From positions 124,001 to 188,000 of the forward strand of contig NZ_JAAXPA010000004.1 in NCBI RefSeq assembly GCF_012396235.1: DNA of 64,000 nt. The letters run 5' to 3'. The stretch's first letter is position 1. Each line of letters opens with the position of its first letter. A program made the position numbers and the translations under genes. This DNA comes from Rhodococcus opacus. GTDB lineage: Bacteria > Actinomycetota > Actinomycetes > Mycobacteriales > Mycobacteriaceae. The notes beneath the pieces are model-generated. The model searched no databases, was not told where the DNA came from, and saw nothing but the letters and a program-made list of their open reading frames with translations. Shown here one piece after another: positions 9,767 through 19,600 of the stretch.

Positions 9767-10438
9767 ATGCCACACGTGCGGAAAATCGTGGATCTGTCAC
9801 ACACCATCGGTCCGGGGATGCAGGTGTATCCCGGCGACCCGGTGCCGACGCTGATCCGGCACTGCACCCTCGAACGCGACGGCTACAACGTGCTGGACGT
9901 CAGGATCGGTTCGCAGTCCGGGACGCACGTCGACGCCCCGGCGCATCTGAAGGCGGGGGCCGCGACCGTCGACCGGCTGGCGCCGGAGCTGTTCGTCGGA
10001 CGTGGCGTCGTGTTCGACCTGCGCGAGCTCGTTGCGCGGCAGCGGATTACCCGCGACCTGATCATGTCCCGGGCGGAGGACGCCGGCCCGGGCGACATCG
10101 CCGTGTTCCATACCGGGTGGTCTCGCCACTACGGAACGGATGCCTACTACACACATCCGTTCCTCGACCCCGCGGCAGGCGCGCTGCTGCTCGACCGGGG
10201 AGTGCGGACGTTCTGCCTCGATGCCCCGAGCATCGACGAGACGCCGGACGGGGAGCACGCCGACGCCGGATACCCGGTTCACCACCTGATCGCCGACGCA
10301 GGCGGAGTGATCGGCGAGAATCTGTGCCGGCTCGACCGGATCGACTTCCCCGACCCGCTCCTCAGCCTCCTGCCGATCGCTCTGGAGGCCGGCGACGGAG
10401 CTCCCACCCGGGCAGTGGCGATGGAGCTGGCCGAGTAG
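9767..10438 (+). CDS. Cyclase-family (kynurenine formamidase-like) metal hydrolase
   Basis: 223 residues. The family's metal-binding motif is clear: SQSGTHVDAPAHL (H-x-D-x3-H) near residue 45, preceded by an LSHTIGPGMQVYPGDP opening and followed by HTGWSRHYG and CLDAPSID. Proteins of this PF04199 family hydrolyse amide or cyclic substrates, for example N-formylkynurenine. The true substrate is unknown. It is transcribed away from pknK, with only 69 bases between the start codons, so the two may share control. Its stop is 6 bases from the convergent MoaD-like gene. A much longer plus-strand reading that runs through pknK antisense should be ignored. Confidence 0.85.
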   Translation: MPHVRKIVDLSHTIGPGMQVYPGDPVPTLIRHCTLERDGYNVLDVRIGSQSGTHVDAPAHLKAGAATVDRLAPELFVGRGVVFDLRELVARQRITRDLIMSRAEDAGPGDIAVFHTGWSRHYGTDAYYTHPFLDPAAGALLLDRGVRTFCLDAPSIDETPDGEHADAGYPVHHLIADAGGVIGENLCRLDRIDFPDPLLSLLPIALEAGDGAPTRAVAMELAE

Positions 10439-10444
10439 TCGCGC

Positions 10445-10735
10445 TCAGCCGCCGGCCACGGACTGCAGGATCTGCAGTTCCTGCCCGGGCGTCACCTCGG
10501 TGCCGACACCGCCGAGGAGCCGGACGTCCTCGCCGTCCACGTAGACGTTGACGTACCGCCGCAGGGCGCCGGTCTCGTCGCGAATCCGGCGGCCGAGAAT
10601 CGGGAACTCGCCCGCGAGAACGTCGAGCACGTGGGACAGCGGCGAGGCGGTGTCGAGGGGCACGTGTACGGACCGTTCACCGCCGACGATCGACGCCAGC
10701 GCCCGCGGAACCCGCACGGTGACGCCCTCACTCAT
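10445..10735 (-). CDS. MoaD/ThiS-family ubiquitin-like small protein
   Basis: 96 residues with the beta-grasp pattern of MoaD/ThiS and a C-terminal Gly-Gly (QSVAGG), the site that an E1-like enzyme adenylates so the protein can carry sulfur or be conjugated. The middle has VNVYVDGEDVRLLGGVGTEVTPGQELQIL, typical of MoaD. The start ATG overlaps the stop of the upstream beta-propeller gene (ATGA), so translation is coupled. No MoaE, MoeB or other molybdopterin gene lies nearby, so a molybdopterin role is doubtful. It may act as a sulfur carrier or protein modifier for its partner. Confidence 0.85.
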   Translation of the reverse strand: MSEGVTVRVPRALASIVGGERSVHVPLDTASPLSHVLDVLAGEFPILGRRIRDETGALRRYVNVYVDGEDVRLLGGVGTEVTPGQELQILQSVAGG

Positions 10736-11829
10736 GACGCGATCACTGCGGCCCGCACGCACAGGATGTCGGGCAGATGCGCCGCGACCGTGCCGAACGT
10801 GGCGCCCTCGTCGGCGCTCCCGTACACCTCGCCGCCGCGCGTGCCGAAATACACGCCGACCGGGTCGCCGGTGTCCACTGCGGCGGCGTCGCGGAGCACC
10901 ACGTTGTAGTCGCGTTCCGGTAGCCCGCTGTCGAGGCGGGTCCAGCTGTTCCCGGCGTCCTCGCTCCGGTAGACGGCCAGCCGGCCGTCGGGTGGGATTC
11001 GTTCACGGTCCGCCTCGATCGGAACGACCCAGATGGTTCCCTCGCGGCGCGGGTGGGTGAGCATCACGAATCCGAAGTCCGTCGGCAGCCCGTCCGCGAT
11101 CGACTTCCACGTGTCACCGCTGTCGTCGGTGCGGTAGACGCCGTGATGGTTCTGGGCGTACAGCCGGTCGGGGGCGACGGCGTCGCGGGCGATCTTGTGG
11201 ACGCACTGACCGAACTCCGGGTTCGGGTCCGGCAGGAAGTAGGCCGTGATCCCGGTGTTGCGCGGCTCCCAGGACGCACCCCCGTCCGTGGTGCGGTAGA
11301 CCCCTCCGGTGCTCATCGCGACATGCACCGTGTTCTCGTCCTGTGGATGTGGTACGACGGAATGCGCTGCGGCGCCGCCGTATCCGGCTCCCCACTCCGG
11401 TCGGTGCGGATGGTCCCACAGCCCGCGTTCGAGGTCGAAATGCTCGCCGCCGTCGACCGACCGCCACACCGAGATGGGTTCGCACCCCGCCCACACGACG
11501 CCCGGACGGTCGTCCGTGTCGGGCCGGAGCTGCCACACCCGCTCGAGCGCGGCGCCGTCTCCGTCGCCGAAGCGGATGGCGCCGTGATCCGGTTCGGTCC
11601 AGGTGGAACCCAGATCGTCGGAGTGCGCGACGGTGGGACCCCAGTGCTCGGACCGGACCCCGACCAGAATGCGGGTGCGCCCACCCCGCGTGTCGATCCC
11701 GATACTCGGAATCTCGTTCATCAGGAAGTGTGGGCCGGACAGCGACCAGGTGGCGCGGTCGCGGCTGGTGGCCAGCCACAGGCCCTTCTTCGTTCCGATC
11801 GCGACCAGGACGGTGTCGGGTGCGCTCAT
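10732..11829 (-). CDS. Asp-box (BNR/sialidase-like) beta-propeller protein
   Basis: 365 residues with at least six Asp-box repeats of the form S/T-x-D-x-G-x-x-W/F: SDDLGSTW, SVDGGEHF, TTDGGASW, TDDSGDTW, SEDAGNSW and SADEGATF, evenly spaced along the chain. This predicts a six-bladed propeller as in sialidases and photosystem-assembly YCF48-like proteins. The sialidase Arg triad and catalytic Tyr were not identified, and there is no signal peptide, so a cytoplasmic non-sialidase role is likely. It is upstream of and translationally coupled to the MoaD-like gene. A protein of this type may also neighbour pknK in mycobacteria; that is from memory and not checked. Confidence 0.8.
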   Translation of the reverse strand: MSAPDTVLVAIGTKKGLWLATSRDRATWSLSGPHFLMNEIPSIGIDTRGGRTRILVGVRSEHWGPTVAHSDDLGSTWTEPDHGAIRFGDGDGAALERVWQLRPDTDDRPGVVWAGCEPISVWRSVDGGEHFDLERGLWDHPHRPEWGAGYGGAAAHSVVPHPQDENTVHVAMSTGGVYRTTDGGASWEPRNTGITAYFLPDPNPEFGQCVHKIARDAVAPDRLYAQNHHGVYRTDDSGDTWKSIADGLPTDFGFVMLTHPRREGTIWVVPIEADRERIPPDGRLAVYRSEDAGNSWTRLDSGLPERDYNVVLRDAAAVDTGDPVGVYFGTRGGEVYGSADEGATFGTVAAHLPDILCVRAAVIAS

Positions 11830-11881
11830 GAATCCATCGGACCACTCGGCCCGGCAGTTGGCAACGACGGAGCGGGAACTC

Positions 11882-12469
11882 TCAGCGGGCGGGCCCGTGC
11901 CCGATCCGCGCCCGCAGGTGGCTCAGTGCCCGGTGCTGGGCGACGCGGACGGCGCCCGGTGTGGTGTCCAAGACCCGTGCGGTCTGCTCGGCCGACATTC
12001 CCACGATGACGCGCATGAAGAGGATCTGCTGGTGCCGGACCGGAAGGGTCTCGACGAGGTGGCCCATCTCGCCGCGCAGTTCACCGCGCAGGATGTGATG
12101 CTCGGGGCCGTCCTCGACGTCCACCACGTGGTGTGCGGCGGCGGCGCGCGCGGTCTGCGGCACGGACAACCGGGTGGCGCGGCGCCGCGCGTCGGACACC
12201 TTGTGCGCGGCGATGCCGAAGATGAACGACAGCAACGATTTTCCCTGGTTCTCGTACGTCCGCAGGGCGCTCATCAACGCGAGGCACACGTCCTGGGTGA
12301 CATCGTCGGCGGTGGTGTGCGGGTGATCCACCGACTCGAGCCGGCTCGTGCAGTAGCGGTGCACGAGGGGGTGCGCAATGCGGAGAACCTCTTCGACGGC
12401 GTCCTCGTCGCCCTTCGCTGCGTGCGGCGCGAGGCGTTCCAACTCGGCTCTGGCGTCCAACTCGATCAT
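11882..12469 (-). CDS. Sigma-70 family (SigD/ShbA-type) RNA polymerase sigma factor
   Basis: 195 residues with a sigma region 2 (ADDVTQDVCLALMSALRTYENQGKSLLSFIFGIAAHKV, cited in part: DDVTQDVCLA and FGIAAHKVSDARR) and a region 4 helix-turn-helix near the C-terminus (MSAEQTARVLDTTPGAVRV). The wording is close to mycobacterial SigD and streptomycete ShbA. It would direct RNA polymerase to a stress or housekeeping-linked promoter set. No anti-sigma gene is adjacent. A GGGAG ribosome site lies 7 bases before the ATG. It is divergent from the AAA ATPase gene across about 170 bases. Confidence 0.88.
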   Translation of the reverse strand: MIELDARAELERLAPHAAKGDEDAVEEVLRIAHPLVHRYCTSRLESVDHPHTTADDVTQDVCLALMSALRTYENQGKSLLSFIFGIAAHKVSDARRRATRLSVPQTARAAAAHHVVDVEDGPEHHILRGELRGEMGHLVETLPVRHQQILFMRVIVGMSAEQTARVLDTTPGAVRVAQHRALSHLRARIGHGPAR

Positions 12470-12638
12470 GGTGTTCTCCCTGTTCCTGGTGCTGCATCCA
12501 GCCTCGGGGGAACGCGCGATAGTCGATAGGCACCGAAGGGTGCGGAAGTCCCCACCCCGGCTAGGACTCCATAGCGGGATCTAGGACACGCGCTAGATGA
12601 GCGCAGATTCGGCAACAGAGGTTGTTACCTTCGTGGCC

Positions 12639-13826
12639 ATGGACCCTGTCCGTAACCCCTATGCGCCCGGCGCGGGACAGCGCCCGCCGGAGCTCGCGGG
12701 CCGAACCAGGCAGCTCGACGCGTTCGACGTGGTGCTCGAGCGGATCGCGCGCGGTCGCCCGGAACGCAGCGTGATGCTCACGGGTCTGCGTGGCGTCGGG
12801 AAGACGGTCCTGCTGAACCACCTGCGGTCGGCCGCCATCTCGCGGCGGTGGGGAACGGGGAAGATCGAGGCCCGACCGGATCAGGATCTGCGGCGGCCGC
12901 TGTCGTCGGCGTTGCACATGGCGGTTCGGGAGATCGCGGGCTCGCACCGCGACCCCGACCGGGTGGAGGAGTTCCTCGGCGTCCTGAAGTCGTTCGCCCT
13001 GCGGGCGACGGCCGACAAGGGCATGCGGGAGCGGTGGCAGCCGGGCATCGACGCCCCCGCGGTGAAGGGGCGCGCCGATTCCGGGGACATCGAGATCGAC
13101 CTGGTGGAACTGCTGCTCGACGCGTCGTCCCTGGCCCGCGACGTCGGGGTCGGGATCGCACTGTTCATCGACGAGATGCAGGACCTCGGCGCCGCGGACG
13201 TCTCGGCGGTGTGCGGGGCCTGCCACGAGCTCAGCCAGGACGCGGCGCCGCTGATCGTGGTCGGAGCCGGATTGCCGCACCTGCCCGCGGTGCTGTCGGC
13301 GTCCAAGAGTTACTCGGAGCGGCTGTTCAGCTACCACCGCATCGACCGGCTGGACCGGGTGTCGGCCGACCGGGCGTTGATCGCGCCCGCCGAGCGGGAG
13401 GACGTGAAGTTCACGGACGAGGCGCTCGACGCGTTGTACGCCGCGGCCGACGGCTACCCCTATTTCGTTCAGGCCTACGGCAAGGCGACGTGGGACGTGG
13501 CCGCGGCCAGCCCGATCACCGAGGAGGACGTGCGGGTGGCCGCGCCGACCGCGGAGGAGGAACTCGCGGTCGGGTTCTTCGGGTCACGGTACGAGCGCGC
13601 GACGCCTGCCGAGCGGGAGTACATGCGGGCGATGGCCGACCTCTCCGGGGACGACGGACCGGTCGCCACGTCGGCGATCGCCTCCGAGCTCGGCCGCAAA
13701 CCCGCGTCGCTGTCACCGGCGCGGGACGGGCTGATCAAGAAGGGCCTGATTTATTCGGCCGAGCGCGGGTCGATCGGATTCACCGTGCCGCACTTCGGCA
13801 AGTACCTGCGGGCGCAGCACGACTAG
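12639..13826 (+). CDS. AAA (Orc1/MalT-like) ATP-binding protein with C-terminal winged helix
   Basis: 395 residues from the ATG that gives MDPVRNPY. Walker A is LTGLRGVGKT, Walker B LFIDEMQDL, and a sensor-type arginine region follows. The last 70 residues look like a winged-helix domain (IASELGRKPASLSPARDGLIKKGLI). Such proteins are widespread in Actinobacteria and are presumed to be ATP-driven DNA-associated switches; the function of this one is not known. No good ribosome site precedes either candidate start; an in-frame ATG at 12597 would add 14 residues. I prefer 12639 because the conserved N-terminal phrase starts there. It could be leaderless. Confidence 0.8.
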   Translation: MDPVRNPYAPGAGQRPPELAGRTRQLDAFDVVLERIARGRPERSVMLTGLRGVGKTVLLNHLRSAAISRRWGTGKIEARPDQDLRRPLSSALHMAVREIAGSHRDPDRVEEFLGVLKSFALRATADKGMRERWQPGIDAPAVKGRADSGDIEIDLVELLLDASSLARDVGVGIALFIDEMQDLGAADVSAVCGACHELSQDAAPLIVVGAGLPHLPAVLSASKSYSERLFSYHRIDRLDRVSADRALIAPAEREDVKFTDEALDALYAAADGYPYFVQAYGKATWDVAAASPITEEDVRVAAPTAEEELAVGFFGSRYERATPAEREYMRAMADLSGDDGPVATSAIASELGRKPASLSPARDGLIKKGLIYSAERGSIGFTVPHFGKYLRAQHD

Positions 13827-13841
13827 CGGAATCTAGCTCTC

Positions 13842-13859
13842 TCTACGAATTTGCGTAGA
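13842..13859. promoter_or_regulatory. Inverted repeat between AAA gene and aconitase gene
   Basis: TCTACG and CGTAGA form perfect 6-base arms around the 6-base spacer AATTTG, 16 bases after the AAA gene stop and about 98 bases before the aconitase ATG. It is AT-rich compared with its surroundings. It could be an operator for the aconitase gene or a weak stem-loop ending the upstream message. There is no run of T after it, which makes the operator reading slightly better. Function is inferred only. Confidence 0.3.
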
Positions 13860-13956
13860 AAGCCGAAGATTGTCCTGTCGAGTGCGGAACGTGTTCCGGG
13901 CGCTGGCCCTCGCCGTGGCTCCGGCGCATCCTGGAGGTACGACGAAGGGATCAGCG

Positions 13957-15912
13957 ATGTCGGACACTGTCGCCCGCAAGGTCATCGGTGCACACCTCCT
14001 CGATGGCCGGATGGAACCGGGCGAGGAGATCTCGATCCGGATCGACCAGACGCTCACCCAGGACGCCACCGGAACCCTGGTGATGCAGGAACTCGAGGCG
14101 CTCCACCTCGATCGCGTCAAGACCGAGTTGAGCGCGCAATACGTCGACCACAATCTGCTGCAGGCCGACGAGAAGAACGCCGAGGACCACGAGTTCCTTC
14201 GCACCGCCGCCCTGCGGTACGGGTTGTGGTTCTCGAAGCCGGGCAACGGGGTCTCTCATCCCACCCACATGCAGCGCTTCGGCGTCCCCGGCAAGACCAT
14301 GGTCGGGTCCGACTCGCACACACCGGCGGCGGGCTCGCTGGGCATGCTCGCGATCGGCGTCGGTGGGCTCGAGGTCGCCATGGCGATCGCGGGTCAGCCC
14401 CTGCACCTGCGGATGCCTCAGATCTGGGGGGTGGAGTTGACCGGCAGGCTCCCCGACTGGAGTTCGGCGAAGGACGTCATCCTCGAGATGCTCCGCCGCC
14501 ACGGGGTCAAGGGCGGGCTCAACAGAATCATCGAATATCACGGTGAGGGGCTCGCGACGTTGACGGCGATGGATCGTCACGTGATCGCGAACATGGGCGC
14601 CGAACTGGGCGCCACGACGTCCATCTTTCCCGCCGACGACGCCGTCCGCGATTTCCTGCGCGCCGAGGGCAGGGAAGGCGACTTCGTGGAACTGCTCGCC
14701 GATGCGGGCGCGGAATACGACGTGCACGAACACCTCGACCTGTCGACGATCGAGCCGCTGATCGCGAAACCGTCTTCGCCGGGAAACGTGGTGCCGGTCC
14801 GGGAGGTCGCCGGTGAGGACGTGAGCCAGGTGGTGATCGGGTCGTCCGCCAATCCCGGGCTGCGCGACTTCGCGATCGCTGCGGCCATGGTGTCGGGGAG
14901 GCAGACCGACCCGAGCGTGAGTTTCGACGTCAATCCGAGTTCGCGGGAGATCCTTTCCGATCTGACCAAGATGGGCGCCACGCTCGCACTCGTCGTGGCA
15001 GGCGCGCGAATTCATCAATCCGGGTGCATGGGCTGCATCGGCATGGGCCAGGCGCCGGCGACCGGCCGGAATTCCCTCCGGACGATGCCCCGCAATTTCC
15101 CGGGTCGTTCGGGCACCCGTGAGGATTCCGTGTGGCTGTGTTCACCCGAGACGGCGGCCGCGTCGGCTCTCACCGGGGTGATCACCGACCCGCGGGACTG
15201 GGCGGAGAAAGCGGGGATGCCGTACCCGGAGATCACGCTTCCGGACGAGGCCACCGTCAACACGGCCATGCTGGTGGCTCCGCTGCCGGAAGAGGAAGCG
15301 CGGCACGTCGAACTCGTGAAGGGGCCCAACATCTCGTCCCTGCCCGAATTTCCGCCCCTGCCCGACCGCATCGAGGCACCGGTACTTCTCAAGGTCGGTG
15401 ACAACATCTCCACCGACGAGATCTCTCCGGCCGGGGCGCGGGCCCTGCCGTTCCGTTCCAACATTCCCAAGCTGTCCCGGTTCACGTTCACCCAGGTGGA
15501 CGAGACCTATCCGGCGCGCGCGGAGGAGACGGCGAAGACCACCGGGCATTTCATCGTCGGCGGTGACAACTACGGGCAGGGGTCCTCGCGTGAGCACGCC
15601 GCGATCACCCCGCGCTACCTCGGGTTGCATGCGGTGATCGCCACCTCGTTCGCCCGTATCCACTGGCAGAATCTCGCCAACTTCGGTGTACTCGCGCTCG
15701 AATTCGAGAACCCGGACGACTACGACACGATCCGGCAGGACGACGTGCTGGTCCTCGACGGAGTTCGGGACGCCATTCGTTCCGGCCCCCGCCTGACCCT
15801 GTTCGACTCGACCCGTGACGTGGAGATCCCGGTGCGTCACCGGCTGTCCCCACGTCAGGTCGACGACGTGCTCGCGGGCGGATTGATTCCACAGCTGGCA
15901 CGCAGGGAGTGA
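13957..15912 (+). CDS. Aconitate hydratase (aconitase-like Fe-S hydro-lyase)
   Basis: 651 residues, matching the shorter mitochondrial-type aconitases rather than the roughly 900-residue AcnA. The [4Fe-4S] Cys motif SGCMGCIGMGQ is present and a further cluster Cys is in the WLCSPETAAAS segment. The swivel domain carries the substrate-binding GQGSSREHAA motif. The reaction would be citrate to isocitrate via cis-aconitate; a homoaconitase or methyl-aconitase role for this second-type enzyme cannot be excluded. The start is the ATG giving MSDTVARK; a longer in-frame reading upstream looks non-coding. The next gene follows after 28 bases. Confidence 0.88.
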   Translation: MSDTVARKVIGAHLLDGRMEPGEEISIRIDQTLTQDATGTLVMQELEALHLDRVKTELSAQYVDHNLLQADEKNAEDHEFLRTAALRYGLWFSKPGNGVSHPTHMQRFGVPGKTMVGSDSHTPAAGSLGMLAIGVGGLEVAMAIAGQPLHLRMPQIWGVELTGRLPDWSSAKDVILEMLRRHGVKGGLNRIIEYHGEGLATLTAMDRHVIANMGAELGATTSIFPADDAVRDFLRAEGREGDFVELLADAGAEYDVHEHLDLSTIEPLIAKPSSPGNVVPVREVAGEDVSQVVIGSSANPGLRDFAIAAAMVSGRQTDPSVSFDVNPSSREILSDLTKMGATLALVVAGARIHQSGCMGCIGMGQAPATGRNSLRTMPRNFPGRSGTREDSVWLCSPETAAASALTGVITDPRDWAEKAGMPYPEITLPDEATVNTAMLVAPLPEEEARHVELVKGPNISSLPEFPPLPDRIEAPVLLKVGDNISTDEISPAGARALPFRSNIPKLSRFTFTQVDETYPARAEETAKTTGHFIVGGDNYGQGSSREHAAITPRYLGLHAVIATSFARIHWQNLANFGVLALEFENPDDYDTIRQDDVLVLDGVRDAIRSGPRLTLFDSTRDVEIPVRHRLSPRQVDDVLAGGLIPQLARRE

Positions 15913-15940
15913 TCAGCCGGTCGCCGTACACTCGGCGCCG

Positions 15941-16657
15941 ATGAATGGAATTGAATCGCTGTGGGAGCGCATGAGCGCCGTCAGCCCCGCGCCGGCTCCC
16001 TGGATCGTTCAGGTCACGGCGGTGGTGGCGGTGATACTCGTCCTCGAACCGCACGCCTGGCGAGTCACCCGCAACGTGGTGACCATCGTGCACGAGGGCG
16101 CACATCTGGTGGTCGCCCTGCTGTTCGGTCGAACGCTGAAGGGGGTGCGGCTGCACTCGGACACATCGGGTGTGGCGATCTCGTCCGGTAAACCGACCGG
16201 GCTCGGTGTGGTCCTCATGACGTTCGCCGGATACGTGGGTCCTGCCGTTCTGGGGCTCGGCGCGGCCCGGGTGCTGGGTACCCAGCACGCGGTCGCGGTG
16301 CTGTGGATCGGTGTCGTCGCTCTCGCGGCCATGCTGATCCTCGTCCGGAACCTGTACGGGTTGTTCTCCCTCACGGTGGTCGGGGCGCTGCTGTTCGGAC
16401 TCGTGTGGTTCGGGACGCAGGACCAGCAGGTGGCCGCGGCGTATCTGATCACCCTGTTCATGCTCGTCGCCGCGCCGCGCCCGGTCCTCGAACTGCAGCG
16501 GCAACGGGCCCGCGGCGCGGCCCCGGAGTCGGATGCGGATCAGCTGGCGCGACTCACCCGCGTGCCCGGCATCGTCTGGGTGGGTCTGTCCCTACTCGTG
16601 ACGCTGGGCTGTCTCGCGCTGGGTGGCTGGTGGATTCTCCGTCCCGTCGGTGGCTGA
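15941..16657 (+). CDS. M50-like membrane metalloprotease-related protein
   Basis: 238 residues, mostly membrane segments: about six hydrophobic stretches. Near residue 50 is VTIVHEGAHLVVALLFGR, containing HEGAH, the zinc-binding HExxH motif of site-2-type M50 proteases inside the expected hydrophobic helix. The usual second zinc ligand motif (an NPDG-like segment) is not seen; a short-chain M50B-like branch lacking it is common in Actinobacteria. Substrates are unknown. The last 66 bases overlap the 3' end of the convergent NRPS gene, so both C-terminal tails are coded by the same DNA on opposite strands. Confidence 0.78.
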   Translation: MNGIESLWERMSAVSPAPAPWIVQVTAVVAVILVLEPHAWRVTRNVVTIVHEGAHLVVALLFGRTLKGVRLHSDTSGVAISSGKPTGLGVVLMTFAGYVGPAVLGLGAARVLGTQHAVAVLWIGVVALAAMLILVRNLYGLFSLTVVGALLFGLVWFGTQDQQVAAAYLITLFMLVAAPRPVLELQRQRARGAAPESDADQLARLTRVPGIVWVGLSLLVTLGCLALGGWWILRPVGG

Positions 16658-19600
16658 CGCGCCCGCGAGGTATTCGGCCAGGATCGGTCCGATGACGGCC
16701 AGCGCTTCCGGGTCGGTCATCCGCGCGTGAGGGCGGTCGACTGTGTGCGCGATGACGTCCCCGTCGATCCACGGCCGCCACGTCGTACTCGCCGGCACGG
16801 GCTGGGATCCGTCCCCGGCCGCGCCGAAGAACACCAGGCTCCCGTCGAAGTGTCCAGGAACGAAGTCGGCGGCAGCGTCGACGACGTCGACGTAGTCCTC
16901 GTACAACCGGGTCAGCTGCTCCGGCCCGAGCTGCTCCGACGCCCCACCGCCGAATTCCGTAAGCAGTTCCGGCAGTGTCGGCGCCGGGGTGTCCCGCTCC
17001 GCCGACGCGTAGCTGTCGATCATCGCGAGCACACGCACCTCCTCGCCGAGCGACCGCAGCTCGACGGCCATCGCGTGCGCGATCACGCCACCCACCGAGT
17101 ACCCGAGCAGGTGGTACGGCCCCCGCGGTTGAACACGGCGAATCTCCTCCACATATCGATGGGCCCGCTCTGTGATCGACGAAAACCGTTCGCCGGGCAC
17201 GGTCACGGCGGGGGACTGCACACCCCAGACGGGGCGGTCGGGGCCGAGATGCGCACTCAATCCCGCATAACACCAGGCCAACCCGACGGCCGGATGGATG
17301 CAGAACAGCGGCTCGCGTCCGCCGTCAGGATGCAGCGGCAGCAGCACCTCGAGCCCGGTGGAGGTGTCGGAGGCCGCGGCGAAACTCGACGAGATTCGCG
17401 CGGCGATGCTCTCCGCGGTCGCGTCGGCGAAGAACCATTCGAGCCGGACCTCGACCCGAGTCGTGGCGTGCAGTCGTGACGCAGCCCTGGTCGCGGACAG
17501 TGAGTTGCCGCCCAGTTCGAAGAAATTGTCGTCCAGCCCCACCAGACCTGTGCCGAGAATGTCCGCGAACACCGCGGTGACCAGTTTCTCGGTGCGGGTC
17601 GTCGGGGGGCGGAACCGCTGCGCCCGTGGCACACCCGGATCCGGAAGCGCCCGTCGATCCAGCTTGCCGTGGGGTGTGGACGGTAGCGCCCCCAGCACCA
17701 CGATCTGGTTGGGCACCATGTACCGGGGCAGTCGCTGCGCCAGTTCCGCCGACACGGCGCGGGTATCCACCACCATGTCCGGCCGCGGCACGACGTAGCC
17801 GACCAGCCGGACGCCGGTGCCGGCTGATTCGTACACGGCCGCCGCGGACTGCGCGACGGCGGCATCGCGTCGCAGTGCCGTCTCGATCTCCTCCAGTTCG
17901 ACGCGCTGACCGCGGATCTTCACCTGGAGATCGCGCCGGCCGAGGTAGTCGATCGTGCCGTCTCGGCGACGACTCACCACGTCGCCGGTCCGGTACATCC
18001 GTTGACCGGGCGGTCCCCACGGATTGGCCGGGAATCGGGAGGCCGTCACCCCCGGTTGTCCGAGATAGCCGCGCGCCAACTGGGCACCCGCCAGGTAGAG
18101 CTCGCCCGGAACGCCGACGGGCACCGGATGCAGCCGCGAATCCAGCACGAGCACGCCGACGCCGTTCTGCGGCACACCGATCGGAACGGTCGCGTCCACG
18201 TTGCCGACGACCGTGCGGGTCACGGCGACCGCCGTCTCGGTCGGGCCGTACTCGTTGTACAGCGTCGCGTCCGGGCACCGCGCGTGGAAACTGTGTGCCG
18301 TGCCGGGCGGCAGGACCTCGCCACCACACGACACCTGCCGCAGTGACGTCAGGTCCGCGTCGGGGATCGCCAGGATCTCGGCCAGCATGAGGGGAAGGAA
18401 GTATGCTGCGGTCACCCGGTGCCGTCCGACCAGCTCGGCGAGATGCCGCGGGTCGCGGTGGCCGTCCGGTCGAGCGATCACCAGCCGCGCACCGGCGATC
18501 AGCGGCCACCAGAATTCGCGGACCGAGGCGTCGAACGTGTACTGCAACTTGAGCATCACCGTGTCGTCCGCGCCGAGCGGATCGGTGTCCTGACGCCAAC
18601 TCAGGAAGCTCACGACGGCCGCATGGGTCACGACGACACCCTTGGGGGTACCCGTCGATCCCGACGTGTGGATCACGTACGCGGGGTTCTGCGCTCGCAG
18701 GGGCGCGATCCGGTCCAGATCGGAGATCGGCGACGGATCGATACCGGAGAGGTCCAGTCGGTCGACGACGACCAGTTGTGTCTCCGTGGGCAGCACGTCG
18801 GAGAGGTCGAACCGGTCGCGCTCGGTGGTGAGGACGACGCGTGTGTCCGAGGACCGGATGATCTGGGCATTGCGCTGTGCGGGCTGATCGGGGTCGATCG
18901 GCACGTACGCCCCTCCTGTTTTCGATACGGCATACATTCCGACGAGGAGGTCGACCGAGCGGCGAATCGCCAGTCCCACCATGGACTCCGGGCCGACGCC
19001 GGCGCCGATCAGGTGGCGGGCCAGTCGATTCACGTGCTCGTCGAGTTCACGGTAGGTGAGCGCACGATCTCCGGAGACGACGGCGATCGCGTCCGGCGAA
19101 CTGGCGACCTGCCGCGCGAACAGATCGACGAGGGTCTCCCCGGAGGACGGCACAGCGGTGGGGACATCCGGGTCCGGATCGAGAAGGGCGAGGTCGCCGA
19201 CGGCCGTATCCGGTTGTGCGACGGCCTCGCTCAACGTCCGGATGAAGCGTTCGCCGATGTTCGCGACGGTGTGGTGGTCGAACAGATCGGTGGCGTACGT
19301 GAACACCGCCGCACGCCGGGTGCGTTCCGTCGACGGGTCCGGATCGGCGGTCACGGTGAGTTGCAGGTCGAATCGGGCCGACCGGGTAGGGGGAGTCATC
19401 GCCGACACCCGCAGTCCGGGGAGGGTGAGCGCGGTGTGGTCGAGGTTCTGGAACGCCAGGGCCACCTGGAACAGCGGATTGCGTGCGCGTGACCGGGCGG
19501 GATCGAGGACCTCGACCACGGTCTCGAACGGAACGGTGGAGTGCGCGAACGCGTCCAGGTCGTCCTCCCGCACGCGGCCGAGCAGTTCCGCGAAGCTTTC

